The notes below the pieces were generated by a model. It had not been told where the DNA came from. It searched no databases and saw only the letters and a program-made list of their open reading frames with translations. A stretch of DNA of 64,000 nucleotides from Medicago truncatula. Taxonomy: Eukaryota > Streptophyta > Magnoliopsida > Fabales > Fabaceae. The DNA lies in contig NC_053042.1 of assembly GCF_003473485.1 (NCBI RefSeq), forward strand, positions 38,220,762 to 38,284,761, in the 5' to 3' direction. Made by a program: the position numbers and the translations under genes. This document shows positions 26,101 to 37,493 of this stretch, piece after piece; position 1 is the first letter of the stretch; each line of letters opens with the position of its first letter.

Positions 26101-27488
26101 CTCCAGTCCTCATAGACAAGAGCTTTATCTTCTTGCACTGTCTGCCTACAATTGTAAGAGATCAGAAAATGTTCATGAAAGGAAAAGCACACATTTTTGC
26201 ATCTCACTATATCTGTTGAGTACCAACAGTCATGAAAATATCGTATAACTTAAAGTTTATGCCACTCAAAAGCAACCAGCATCATAAACTAATTAATATG
26301 AACCCTTGTCTCTCTTCTGAAATTTTGAAACTCCCTTTCAATGGACATCATTGTGAAATAAATAAATTATAATTCACGTTTCAGTGAACCCCAGGCATAG
26401 CAAATGAAAAGCAATAAGTAAACTAAAAAGTCATTTGACATTATTCAAGATACGAAAGCTTCACAGCGATTCTAGAATGCAAAAGTCAAATGAAATACAA
26501 GGCAATAAACGAAACCTGAAGACAAACTAACCAGCAAAAATTCAATCAAAAAACAAGCAGGATTCTCTAGCCATTTTCACCCAAGTATATTGCAGCAAAG
26601 AAAACTTTTAGTCTGTTTGGATAAACAGCTTCATTAAACACTTACAGTGCCATAACGCTTATCATAGAAGTGCTTAAGCATAAGCTATTTCTAAAACAAA
26701 AGATACAATAAAGTCAAACTGTTTGCATATACATTATATGTTGTTTTCGTAACTTATCATGTACAGCTTATTGAAATAAGCTGAAAACAGCTTATGGAAA
26801 TGTCATAACCTGTTTCCGTAAGCTCTCTAAACCAGTCTCACAAATGTTTGTGTCAGTAAATACTAAATAAGCTCGAATAATCCAATACAAACAACCCTTT
26901 ACCCGCAATCAACAAACACAGCCCTATTACATTGTCATAGTTCCAGTAGTCCAAATTTAAATCTCTCATATTGATTTCATCTCAATAATGCATAAGAATA
27001 AATATACCTGATGAAGCTCAGTACCACACAAAAGCTGGTCCACTTCTTCAACACTCCAAACCAAAGGCAAACATTCCTGCTGAGGCAAAAGCTGAAGATA
27101 ACCCTCCCAAGGAGACTCCTCAGCCAAACTCCTCTCATACATAATAGCAACAGCTAAACCCAAATAACCACCCAAACAAGCATTCTCAATAATCTCACAA
27201 GCACCACTAGTCTTGATTGTAAGACAAGCTTTCTTTGGCATTTTCGCAACCACATCACCTGCATTGATTTCACACAATGCTTTAACGGATATTCCTTCTT
27301 CTGGGGTGTCCACAAATTGCAATGCGCTGCTCCATTCGAATCCATTGGACTTCATCCATCGCTTTAATGCACGTAAACGTCTGCATAGAGATTAAAGCAT
27401 CGATTTTTAGCATACCCTTTTGATAAGGAAAAATGGGTTGTGGCGAAAATCGAGAGAGAAGGTGTAAACATGCGTACCTGGTGGCCAT
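23163..27488 (-). CDS. SET-domain protein lysine methyltransferase (SETD6/RKM-like)
   Basis: Minus-strand exons are 27488-27478, 27380-27008, 26141-25945, 24316-24082 and 23840-23163. They join in frame to 497 residues. The first coding exon holds only ATG plus 8 nt (M-A-T-R). The split SET domain shows SVKALCEINAGDVVAKMPK near the start, MVPLADLFNHKTGAEDVHFT (about 188-207) with the substrate-pocket NH motif, and VFNTYGILGNAALLHRYGF after residue 272. Between the last two lies an acidic insert (about 208-265, rich in Asp and Glu). The C-terminal part fits a Rubisco-LSMT-type substrate-binding domain and ends in a basic tail. Such enzymes methylate lysines of non-histone proteins, for example ribosomal proteins. 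The substrate here is not predictable. Confidence 0.92.
24370..24650 (+). mobile_element. Probable solo LTR (Copia-like) in SET gene intron 3
   Basis: The unit begins TGTTAGAATAAATCAG and ends GTATGTAGCA, so has TG...CA ends. It carries a TATA-like GGATATAAATAGGGGG and an AATAAAAGG signal, as LTRs do. Flanks ACCAC (24365-24369) and ATCAC (24651-24655) match at four of five bases. It lies 53 bases from the acceptor of exon 4, in the opposite orientation to the gene. Confidence 0.65.
25061..25143. repeat. 83-bp hairpin between 14-bp direct repeats
   Basis: GGATTTTAGAATCCGAACG through TGTAAAAAA pairs with TTTTTTACACGTTTGG and TTTCTAAAATCC around a short centre. AAACAAGGACCTCT occurs immediately on both sides (25047-25060 and 25144-25157). 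It lies in SET gene intron 3. Confidence 0.7.
25262..25291. repeat. Poly-T / poly-A run
   Basis: A T-run directly followed by an A-run in SET gene intron 3; unstable DNA where the exact length may be a sequencing artefact. Confidence 0.7.
26611..26898. repeat. MITE-like repeat in SET gene intron 2
   Basis: It starts TCTGTTTGGATAAACAGC and ends with an inverted CCAATACAAACA. Internal words AAGCATAAGC, AATAAGCTGAAAACAGCTTA and TAAATAAGCTC are typical of a dispersed legume family. A second member lies at 51190-51597. Confidence 0.6.
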
Positions 27489-27559
27489 TGCCGGAGAGAG
27501 AGAGAGGAGTAGGGTTTAGAGGTGTAAATATGCGTAAAACAGATTTAATTTTTATTTTG

Positions 27560-27592
27560 TAATAGATAATAATAATAATAATAATAATAGAT
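27560..27592. repeat. (AAT)n microsatellite
   Basis: Eight or so uninterrupted AAT units about 75-100 bases upstream of the SET gene start codon. Confidence 0.85.
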
Positions 27593-28669
27593 AAAATAGA
27601 TAGCTTAAATCAGGACCGTCTAATCTTGATTGATCGATTAGGTTCACCGCAATCACTATTTCTAGAATTCGCACAATATACTACATGATAATAAGTCAAA
27701 ATGAGATATGTTACGAACAACAGATTATCCTTAATAGCATAAGGTGTGCCAATAAGGATCTCAAAAATACATAGCGATCAAGTCACAAAAAAAGTGAAAA
27801 AACAATAAATTACATACATTGTATACTCTCTCCGTTTAATATTATAAACAAAGTTAATTTTAAAATTTATTGAATAACTGATGTATTTGGTATGTAACAT
27901 AATTATTCAATGAACGAGAGAGTAAATGATGACAAAGTATCATATAGTATTTTAGGTTATGTTTTTATTAGTTTTATTTGCATTTGAAGGCAAATAAGAT
28001 GTAATTTAGAGGAGTTGTTAATGGTTTGAAGAACATATTATATTGTTTTCATTCGAGTCGTTGTAATTCACTTCTATTCTAAATCACGCAACTTCATAGG
28101 TGTTTTGAGTATTTTGTATAGTGAAAAATAATGTAAATCGACAAATCAAAACATCACGTGAAAGATCAAGGATATGAAGTTTGAAGATCAATGGTTGTTA
28201 TAAGGTTGTCGAAAAAAGTGGTTAACTATTAGTTACTAGCAATTATATAATGACCCTCGCTCTTACGCAATTAGCGAGTCCCACGGTTAAAATAAAAAAT
28301 AAAGTATAAAAAGTTGGTCATATCATCTTAAGTTTACGATATTCTTTCTCTTTTCAATTTCTGTTTATTTATTTTATCAATGCACATGTTAAAGTACATA
28401 TTAGTGGGCCTATTTAAAGACTCTTTTTAATTTAGTACCATTAGAGTCATTAAGTCTTTTATAGGTACATTTATTTAAAAAAATATAAATATATGGCATG
28501 TACATGTGGGACCTATTTAAAAGAAGTTTATGGATTTTTTTAAAAGAAGCTAAAATGGAGTTTCAATAACTAAGCATCTTTACTTGCCCCGCACAAGGTG
28601 TGCTCGAGAGAAGCAAAGAGAAAAATCAAGTTACATCAGAAACACTAAAGGAACAACTGAAAGGAAGTA
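27593..28669. other. Intergenic DNA with nothing recognised
   Basis: AT-rich spacer upstream of the SET gene. I see no gene or defined element. Confidence 0.5.
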
Positions 28670-28677
28670 GTGAATAT

Positions 28678-30010
28678 TAGGGCTGGACAAAACATCATCG
28701 TCCAATCAAAACCGCCTAACCCAAACCATTGTAAACCGAGTCAGCGGGCTCAATCGGGTGGACGAGCTGCATGGGTAAACAAATTGGGTTGAGATGGATT
28801 CACATGGGTCGGTTCGGTCCAAAATTATTGGACCAACGGTAGCTATGCTAACCGACCCATACATATATATTAGTATTGTTATTCATTGGGTCTAGCTAAC
28901 CAGTGCCCTTAAGGCAATGATTAAGAAAACTATAAATAAAAAATTTATCTTAAAAATATAAGTTTTAATTTTTGATTAAACAATAATTACACAACTTTTT
29001 ATAAAAAGTTACTTGTTTTGATTGTTAAACCAATGTTCAGCCTTCTATGTAAAGCACCTTTTGTCAAAAAGTGTATGTAGACCAGCTGTAACGTATCCAA
29101 AGCTTACAAGATTCTTCTCTTTCTTCGATATCAGTAACAAAATTAATAGTATTAATGACTACTTTCATTTAGTTTGTTAAAAAATTCATTTTCATTTATC
29201 GTTCTACATTCTTCTTCTTTCTTAATTATAAAATGCTAAAATATGGTTTTAGTCCCTGCAAATATACCTCGTTTGGTTTTAGTCTCTGTAAAAAAAAAAT
29301 TATTTTTGGTTCTTGCAAAATTTTTTGTTTTTGAAAATAGTCATTGACCCCACTTTTGTGATGATTTGCATACGTGACACATTATAACTTAACCAATTTT
29401 GTAGTTTTTGGTCCCTGCAAAATTTTTTGTTTTTGAAAATAGTCCCTGGAGGGACCAAAAATAAAATAAAATTACAGGGACTAAAACCAAAACAATACAT
29501 ATTTACAGGAACTAAAATCATATTTTAGCCATTATAAAACATCTTCTTTCTCTAGTTTCCTTTCAATCTACGGTTCAGTTCGCCTCCCTTGTTCCTACTT
29601 TTGTTTTTTTAAAAAAATACTCCTTTTTTCTTTAATCTTCAATTCATCTTCTTTCTGGATTCTTCTCCATGATTCAAGCTCTAATGTTTTTTTGTGATTC
29701 CAACACCATTGATTCAAACTCTAGATTTGTAACTAGAAGACATGAGAAGCATGATGTTGTTCTTCTGTTATGTGAAATATAAGGAAACATTTGAATTTTT
29801 ATAAGCTCTTTTTCTTCTTATGTGTTTGAAACCCATTTCAAATTAACCGAACGAAACCACCCGTGCATCCACGTAAACCGATTAATCTGAATCCGACTAA
29901 ATCAAAAGAGAAAACAGTCGGAATTGGGTTTATGATTCCCGTCCATGGGGTTGTTCGAATTTAGGTTTTGGGCCCGATTTTGACCTAAACCGACCGAATG
30001 TCTAGCCCTA
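28678..30010. mobile_element. Non-autonomous hAT element with 8-bp TSD
   Basis: GTGAATAT flanks it at 28670-28677 and 30011-30018. The ends are TAGGGCTGGAC and, inverted, TAGGGCTAGAC. An 8-bp duplication with TAGGG ends is characteristic of hAT transposons. Sub-terminal DNA is rich in AACCGA and GGGTTG words. No transposase frame is present. A smaller element is nested at 29234-29530. Confidence 0.88.
29234..29530. mobile_element. Nested MITE with 9-bp TSD (Mutator-like)
   Basis: ATTATAAAA flanks it at 29225-29233 and 29531-29539. The ends TGCTAAAATATGGTTTTAG and, inverted, GGCTAAAATATGATTTTAG match closely, followed by TCCCTG / TTCCTG. Internal GGTCCCTGCAAAATTTTTTG repeats add further pairing. 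Similar 'TTTTAGTCCCT' words occur in peroxidase intron 2 (about 13190-13265). Confidence 0.85.
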
Positions 30011-30039
30011 GTGAATATTAAAGGATTAATACACCACAA

Positions 30040-31335
30040 ATGATGGTCAAAAGCAAAAAAAATGTGTTTCGCTTTCAGCTAACCAAATGATTGTGCCTTT
30101 ATCTTGTCAAGCAAGTGGTGAATATTATTTTGTGAATTCCAGAAGATTCTTGCATTTCTTTCTTTCCATGAAACTCAAGCTAAAGATAATCACACTAAAT
30201 AAATAATGTCTTTCTTATGTTTAGAAAAGCCTCTGAATGAACCAAACTAAGCTAAATGATTAAGAATATTAAATGGCATAACCAATACAAAGACTAACCA
30301 ATCGTACACAACAAACCAAATTTTAGAGAGAAAATTGCAATGAAAAAATAGATGAGCAGCGTTCTCTAAATTACCACATCCCCCACACATTGTTAAGAAG
30401 TATCTGGAAGCAGTCTTCTCTTTACCAAATTGTCGCTTGTCGGTAGACGATTGAGAAGTAGGCACCACACAAAAAGATTGAATTTGAGAGGGACATCTTT
30501 GTGCCATAAAATATGGAAGTCATCTTAATTGATATGTTGTTGAATAGAAGTTTGTTGAACAAAATTATAAGCATTGCTGACGGTGTAAGATTTTGAAGTG
30601 TGAAAATTCCACTGCCACCTGCCAGTAACATCATTTGGCAAAATAATAGAGTTCAAACAAACAATACACTCCCTCAGGTACTCCTCCTCCCACGCTCGTA
30701 AAGGCATGCGCCACTTCCAAGCCTCACCTCCCCCCCCACCACCCTAAGTGCTCCATTTCAACCACCGTAGTTATCTTGTTATCAGAAAGCTCAAAAAGGT
30801 GACTTAACCTATATTTCAAAGCCACGCCTTCCATCCACGGATCCCACCAAAATAAAAAGGAATTACCATCAAAAGAGCTATAAATTAAAATTAACCTTGA
30901 GGCCAGAAATTGCCTGAAAAAGCAAAAGATCAGCTTTCAATGAACGAACATTAGCTCAACTTTTGACTCAAACCAAAAGAGTGTCATCCGCGAATTGTAA
31001 GTGAGAGATATTAGCTGACTGGCCGACAAAATACCCAGTGAATAGACCATCCACAATTGTTGCTTTCATGAAAACATTAATATTTTCGGCAACTATTAAG
31101 AAAAGAAACGGTGACAAAGGGTCGCTTTGACGAAGACCTCTTTCAAATTTGAGCTCATTGGTTGGACTCTCGTTAACCAGAACACAAGTGGGAGTTGTAG
31201 TCACATATTACATTATCCATTTTCGCAAGAGGGTATGAAAATTCATCTTAACCATCATTGCTTCTAAATAATGTCAGTCAACTGAATCAAAAGTTTTCTC
31301 AAAATCAATTTCAAATAACAACAATTCTTTCTTTA
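30040..31335 (-). mobile_element. Decayed, 5'-truncated LINE retrotransposon
   Basis: Minus-strand frames carry reverse-transcriptase motifs in order: DFEKTFDSVD, LKFERGLRQSDPLSPFLF and LQFADDTLLV, the last being the catalytic box (31204-30968). Further down are a zinc-binding reverse-transcriptase tail (CGGCGNLENAAHLFFHC) and a terminal MERKKCKNLLEF-like segment near 30150-30180. Stops and frameshifts break the frame and the first half of the element is missing. It is not functional. Confidence 0.85.
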
Positions 31336-32054
31336 TGAAATTTTTTACAAGGACTAAAATGTTCACGTAAATTTTTATAAGGACTCAAAAGTGGGATTTT
31401 CTTCATAAGGACTAAAAACAAAATTTTGAATATTTATAATGATTGATTACTTAATTAACCCTTTATTTTATAAGCATGAATCTATAAGGTATGTGTACTG
31501 AGCCATTTGTGTATTTTATGTGCTTATATATGCACAAACAAATTTTTATCCTGATATGATGAAATTTCAAAAACTCGTGAATATTTTCAAAATACCAACA
31601 TTAACGTAGTGTTTCCAAAATACCAACATTTGTACGAAAGGCCAATGTTGAAACAATGACATCATAAACGACTCGCAAGAAATCTATGAAGTAAAAGTAG
31701 AAAATGTAAGTTGCAACGAGAAATTGTGAAAATAAGTGGATATTTATAGTCATAATGCATACATAAATTGTAACAATAATTAAAGGAAGTCTAAACATGT
31801 GGTCAAACATGGAATTCAATCAAAAAACACATGAGAAACACATGGAACCAACTAACCTTGTTGGCCAATCTCCAATCCAGATTTTAAACTAATTCAGTTT
31901 CTACATTCTGAAACCATTTCCAGATTATATAATATAATACGTGCAAAGATTGCGTAAAAAAATTTCATTTATAGGGTTTGAAACGTTTTACATTATATAA
32001 TATGAATTAATCAAGTATAGGATTTTTGTGTGATTCACATTGCATCGATAATTT
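31336..32054. other. Intergenic DNA with nothing firm
   Basis: Short AAGGACTAAAA-type words at 31345-31420 recall a MITE family, but I cannot define ends. No gene was recognised. Confidence 0.4.
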
Positions 32055-32247
32055 ATGTTGATTTCAATGCTCAAACCTTCTATAAGTTTATGTGTTTGGT
32101 TCATTTGCAAACCACACAACATAAACACTAAGGTCCACATTAATGTCGCATTATATAATTTGAAGGCCGAGTTGAAACAAATTAATGATCGTCTCAGCTA
32201 TAAAGTCACAATAATGGTGGACAGTGTTAAGTATTGTCGTATGTAGG

Positions 32248-34530
32248 CAGTGGCGTTGCCAGGATCTTAGGTTAGGGGGTTCGAACTTTTGAATTTTAAT
32301 AAATAATTATAATTATCTTATACCTATATGTAAAAGAAAAAAATTTCATTTTTACCGTTCATTTAAACTATTTTATCCTTTTTATATTATTATTTAAAAT
32401 ATTGTAGGAACCAACCCCGCTAAAATATAAACGATATCTTCTATTTTGTACAATTCAATAGAAAATGATGAACACACTAAAAAAACTATTTTAATCTTAT
32501 TGATATCTATATAATTAAGCGCGATAGAAAAAGGGATTGACGAACACACTGGTGTCCGTCATTCCAATAGTGTGTGTATGTGTGTATATATATATGAGAT
32601 TTGCTAGAATACATCCACTAGTTTTTATGTGGGAGTGTTTTAGCAAGTTATAATAGTGTCACAAAAAATTTGGTTACAAGTAATTGATAGCTAGAATTGA
32701 ATCCGGAGAATTAATTTTGGTTAAAAATAATTGTCACAAAAATAATTTATGTTTTGACAATTTTATGTAAAAGAAAGTTGAAACATAAATTTGTAGGGGT
32801 GGGCAAAAAGAACCATAAACCGAACCGAACCGAACCAATATAATGGTTCATGAACCGAACCGTTAATTTATTAACAGTTCTTGAACCATAACCGAACCGT
32901 TTGAACCGAACCGAACCACTTGAACTTTTATTTTTTATTTTTTTAAGGAAACCACTTGAACTCTTTGTTGGATCTTTCCAAAAAAACAACTTATTTAAAA
33001 TAGCTTATTTTAAAAAGCTTTTTTACGCAAAACACCTTATTTTAAAAATAGCTTATTTTATGAAAACAACTTATTTAAAAAAAACAACTTATTTGAAAAA
33101 CAGCTTATTTTATGCAAAATAGCTTATTTTAAAAAAAAAACTTATTCAAAACAGCTTATTTTATGCAAAACACCTTATTTTAAAAAGCAACTTATTCAAA
33201 ACAGCTTATTTTATGAAAACAACTTATTTTTAAAAAAAAACAGCTAATTTTATGCAAAATAGCTTATTTGAAAAACAACTTATTTTAAAAAAACAACTTA
33301 ATTTATGAAAAACACCTTATTTTAAAAACAGCTTATTCAAAATAGCTTATTTTCAAAAAACAACTTATGTTTTGAATAAAATAAGTTGTTTTAAATAAGC
33401 TGTTTTAAAATAAGTTGTTTTCATAAAATAAGTTGTTTGAATAAGCTGTTTTTTAAAATAAGGTGTTTTGCATAAAATAAGCAATTTTAAATAAGCTGTT
33501 TTTTATAATAAGTTGTTTTGCTTAAAATAAGCTGTTTTGAATAAGTTGTTTTTAGAAAGAGATCGAAACAAGCTATTTTTAATAAAATAAGCTTTTTTGA
33601 ATAAGCTGTTTTTCCATAAAAGAAGCTGTTTTCAAAAATAAGTTGTTTTTCATAAAATAAGCTGTTTTTTATAATAAGGTGTTTTGCATAAAATAAGTTG
33701 TTTTGAATAAGTTGTTTTTCAGAAAATAAGTTGTTTATCAAATAAGTTGTTTATCAAATAAGCTATTTTGAAAAGGATAAAAAAACAATTAAATTCACAA
33801 AAGGATAAAAAAATGCATTTCGGTTCAAAATATTGGTTTTGGTTCGGTTCAGTTCATAGGTAAGAAAACGGTTAACCGAACCATAACTTTGGTTCAGTTC
33901 GGTTAGCTCCATACCTGAAACGGTTCGGTTCGGTTTTCCCAAACCATTTCAAAATTTCGGTTCGATTTTTTAGGTTAACCGAACCATGCCCACCCCTATA
34001 AATTTGTGTGTGAAAATCAATTATAGAATCAAAAGCTGCAATTCCCAACTTCAAGTAAAATCAATTATGAAGACAAGATCATTTCTACTCAACAACAACA
34101 AAAAATGTCAGAATCAATTATACACCTTAAAAAAAATCAATTTTGATCCTTTAGAACTGAAAAAAGAAAAACTAAATAATCTACAAATTATATATTAATT
34201 TGCATGATTTTGGCTCAGCTGCCAAGTTTGTGATTATATGCCTCGCCGCAATGGGTTCCATTCCTTATAAAGCCATTTTATGTAAATTTTTAAGTATTCC
34301 ATCTTTGTAATATGCTACCATCATATAAAATCTATGTTGAGTCAAACTTTATAGTTTTTATGTAGCTTTAATTTGAGAGAAGAAACAGAGTTGGTGCAAT
34401 AGTCAATAATAAGGTGCAAGAGTTAATTTTGAGGAGGTTCAAAATAACAAAACATTAAAAAATTGGTATAGATTGCAAGAGTTGAGGGGATGCATGTGCA
34501 TCCCCTAAGTACAACGTGGCTCCGCCACTG
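32248..34530. mobile_element. hAT element (CAGTGGCG ends) with 8-bp TSD
   Basis: TATGTAGG flanks it at 32240-32247 and 34531-34538. The ends are CAGTGGCGTTGCCAGGATC and, inverted, CAGTGGCGGAGCCACGTTG, the common plant hAT terminus. No transposase is present. Most of its length is a second hAT element nested at 32794-33998. Confidence 0.92.
32794..33998. mobile_element. Palindromic hAT element, copy 1, nested
   Basis: TAAATTTG flanks it at 32786-32793 and 33999-34006. The perfect terminal inverted repeat is TAGGGGTGGGCA. Sub-terminal CCGAAC/GGTTCG arrays lie on each side. The centre is a large array of AAAACAACTTATTTT and AAAACAGCTTATTTT units that turns round at about 33370 and continues as its reverse complement. 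The whole element can fold on itself. It has no coding potential. Confidence 0.92.
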
Positions 34531-34755
34531 TATGTAGGTAGACTCAGATGGAAATCTCTTGTTCTACCAAATGAAACTCTGCAACAATGACGACATGAGA
34601 ATCATGTTATCTATATTTAGTCAGCATAGTTTGAAGGGACTAATTGCGTTATACACTTTCTTGGTCAAATATATAAAAGATATTCGGGAAAGCTTATTTT
34701 GGCCCAAGACCTACAAAGAAATTAGAGTTGCATGGATAGACCAGATAAAGATTTA

Positions 34756-35428
34756 AGTTTGATGGATTCATGATCGTGTGTGTCTTTTATTATATTGTTT
34801 TACGTTGTGGAAATTGTTATGTTTAATGTATGTTGTTGTTGTAGAATTTTATTTAATGCCATTTTTTTCTTTCAATTTTCCGTGTTCTAAACATGCTCCA
34901 AACCGTGTCAAACCCTCCAAATCTCAAGTTTTAACGCAATATGGGATTGTTTCGGAGTGTATAATCTGAAATATTATGAAAATGAATTCATATTATATTA
35001 TATGAATCAATCCATAATATGGAATCATGGCGTTAGAAGCAATTCATGTGGTATTTAATGCATTTTTTTATCGGTCTGGACATTTTTAAATGTTTGCTTT
35101 GATCGTAGTTACAATTTAGAAACTTTATGTGGTTATAATTTTCAACATTTTCACTCATTATTCACTTTTCATTCTTTCTTCACATTTTTTTCTTAATTTT
35201 TCATTTGGAAGTGTGTTATGATACCATGTTCACTGCTGAGCACTATTGGTCATCCAAAAATTGTTTTGAATTTTTGTATAGGGATGAGCACTATTGGCCC
35301 ACCGGATTTAAAAAAGTTAAAAAATGAGAATGAATTGTCTCATTTGCATGTTGTTGATTGATAAAAATCGTTTCTTTCACAAACACCTCACACAAAGTCA
35401 CACAACTCTCTTAATCCCTTCGATTTGG
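34756..35428. other. Intergenic DNA with nothing recognised
   Basis: AT-rich. GAGCACTATTGG occurs twice near 35240 and 35286. No gene was seen. Confidence 0.45.
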
Positions 35429-36688
35429 TCAAATCCAATGGACTCCTCTAATTACTTGGATTTGGTCAAAGAGTTCAAGACTTACACGACCAAATCCCGT
35501 CTTCCCCCAAGTTGTGCCATAAGAATTTTGGATCACAACATATTCTTGTCCTTTGGCGCTTCCACATCCAACTATCATGGCACAATGTTGAGGTTGCTTA
35601 GATGCGACCTGTGGAGAGAGGTGATATATCTTAAGAGTAGATGTGTATGCATGAAATTTATGATCGTTGCATTTAAATGTCCCGAGGAGACATCCATATT
35701 TCTTCAAAATTCTTTTGAGACGACGGGTTGTCCAGTTATCCTCTGGAACTCTGAACGGACCAATAACTCTTTCACCCGGAGCAAAGTCATACTATTTGTC
35801 TTCATTATTGTAGTATCCTAGCCAAGGATAGAAATTCTCCAACCCTATCCCTTTATGTTGAGCAATCTTCAATGCCAAGAATGTGCTTTGGACGTAGTGG
35901 TGTCTGAGTAGTTCTAGGACTATCTAGTTTTGCCACTTAACTTCTCTTCTTCTAGCTTGACGAGGTAACCGTCGATCAAAGACTGAAGTAACAATACTGG
36001 TTTCTTCTCTCCATTAAGAAAGGAAGAAACAACTCTGGGAAATTGAGGGGTGCTCATAGCCCAACAAAAAAACTGTGTTTTCCTGATCTCTGACATCAGG
36101 TAGCCAAACTTTGTCTTGGTTGCTAAACTCAAAATCTCTCACATCTCCTTCATCTCGGTTTCATCTTCGGATTCAACCCCTTCTTCCACCATTACCAGAT
36201 TATCGAAATTCTTACCTGTTATTTTCCCAGCGGGCTTTGGTTATGGGTATTCAGATGTTGGTTTCTTTCTTTGTTTTTTTTCTTTACCTTTTTTCTTTTT
36301 GTACATATGATGTTTGTGAAGTTGTGTTGGCTCTGAGAGAATATCGAGGGGTTGATTGCCATAACTTACTTCCTTCTCCTTTTGATTTGTTGTTTCCTTC
36401 TCCTTTAGATATGTTGTCTCCTGCTTGCCCTAGCTTACTCTATTCTTCTTTAGATTTGTTGTTTCCTTCTCCTTTTGATTTGTTGTCTCCTGCTTGCTAT
36501 AGCTTACTTCCGTCTCCTTTTGATTTGTTATCTTTCTTGCTTGCACCGTCTTCTCCTTGCCCTAGCTTACTTTGTTCTTGTTTTGATTTGTTGTTTTTCT
36601 TGCTTGCACCCTCTCCTGCTTCTGGTTGTGCCGCCTTTCCTTCTACTTACGATTTCTGGTCTTTCTTGCTTGCACTGTCTCCTACCAT
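35429..36688 (-). pseudogene. Papain-like (C1A) cysteine peptidase pseudogene with Lys/Ser-rich N-terminus
   Basis: From an ATG at 36688 the minus strand encodes a low-complexity region with repeats such as GASKKNNKSK, GASKKDNKSKGDGSKL and GDNKSKGEGNNKSK, broken by several in-frame stops. A peptidase-like half follows. FFCWAMS matches the active-site cysteine region, FLALKIAQHKGIGLENFYPW fits the middle of the fold, QHCAMIVGCG holds the histidine and VIQNSYGTTWGKTGFGRV holds the asparagine. All three catalytic positions survive, but stops before and after the cysteine block make it a pseudogene. An Asp/Lys-rich leader on a C1A fold is unusual for ordinary plant papains. Confidence 0.75.
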
Positions 36689-37493
36689 GGTTGCTTTTTA
36701 TATAATGGTTTAATTGGATAAGTTTAATTGAACACCATTGAACAAACAAAAATCAATTTGAATAATAATCCAACATGAAGAAAATAATAATCCAAACAAA
36801 AATCAATGACAAAATAATAATCAAAACAAGTACACAAATGTTTCAAAGACAAAATAATAATCCAATTTAAATGTATTAATGTTTCAACAAGTACCCAAAT
36901 GAAATAAGTGACCTAAAACCACAAGAACAACAACAATAACAAATATTTCTATGACATAAATCAATGTTTTAGTTTCTAAGTTTCAATTTAAATGTTTCAA
37001 AACCTAAAACCACATATATTCTACGATGTTTCAATAATGAACAAGATGAAAATGCAATGTACAACAAAGAATGACAATCCCTTGAGATGTGTTCATGATA
37101 AGTTATACCACCCATTGTGATGTGTTCATGATAAGTTAATTCATATATAATAATTCTTAATCATGTTGTCGGTAAGAATGTCTTAAGTAAAGGAGGAGGC
37201 CCTTTGAGACATTCCCATTGAATCTTAAATCATCCTAAGTAGACTTTCTTGTTCATGGGGTAGTAGACACATTCTCTCCCTGTATCAACCTCGAGTTAAA
37301 AGGATCCATGTGTTCGAGTATTTGAAGATTATGATGCATGAGTTGTTTTCATGCGTAATGTTGGTTATTGTTGTTATATATGTTGTGTGTTCGAGTATTT
37401 GTTGATGTGCAATTAATATTCTTTTACCCGCCATACTGTATTTTTGAAAACAATTACTCATTTTCGTATGTTTTTCCTAATTTATGTGGGTAG
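36689..37493. other. Intergenic DNA with nothing recognised
   Basis: It contains dispersed AAAATAATAATCCAA words near 36750-36880 and a pair of TGTGTTCATGATAAGTTA words near 37087-37138. No gene was seen. Confidence 0.45.

Larger units (their letters stand above)
32055..34755 (+). pseudogene. Relict transposon-derived gene split by a hAT insertion
   Basis: The left part (32055-32247) encodes NLKAELKQINDRLSYK and VDSVKYCR. The right part (from 34538) encodes VDSDGNLLFYQMKLCNNDD, SIFSQHSLKGLIAL and LFWPKTYKEIRVAWIDQ. Dropping the hAT element and one copy of its duplication leaves one continuous frame with a single TAG at the junction. The right half resembles N-terminal regions of legume MULE- or PMD-type transposon proteins (NDDDVR...MFSIF pattern), by memory. 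It is short, lacks any transposase core and ends in a stop, so it is a relic. Confidence 0.6.

Noticed and set aside
32901..33122. A frame encoding a 73-residue Lys/Leu-rich protein, repeated at 40755-40967 on the other strand
   Set aside because: The match comes from the two hAT copies; the sequence is a translated AACAACTTATTTT array with no sign of protein selection.
36111..36713. A 200-residue plus-strand frame rich in Leu, Pro and Ser with repeated SPFDLL units
   Set aside because: It is the antisense of the Lys/Ser-rich repeat leader of the peptidase pseudogene; the repeat makes both strands open.
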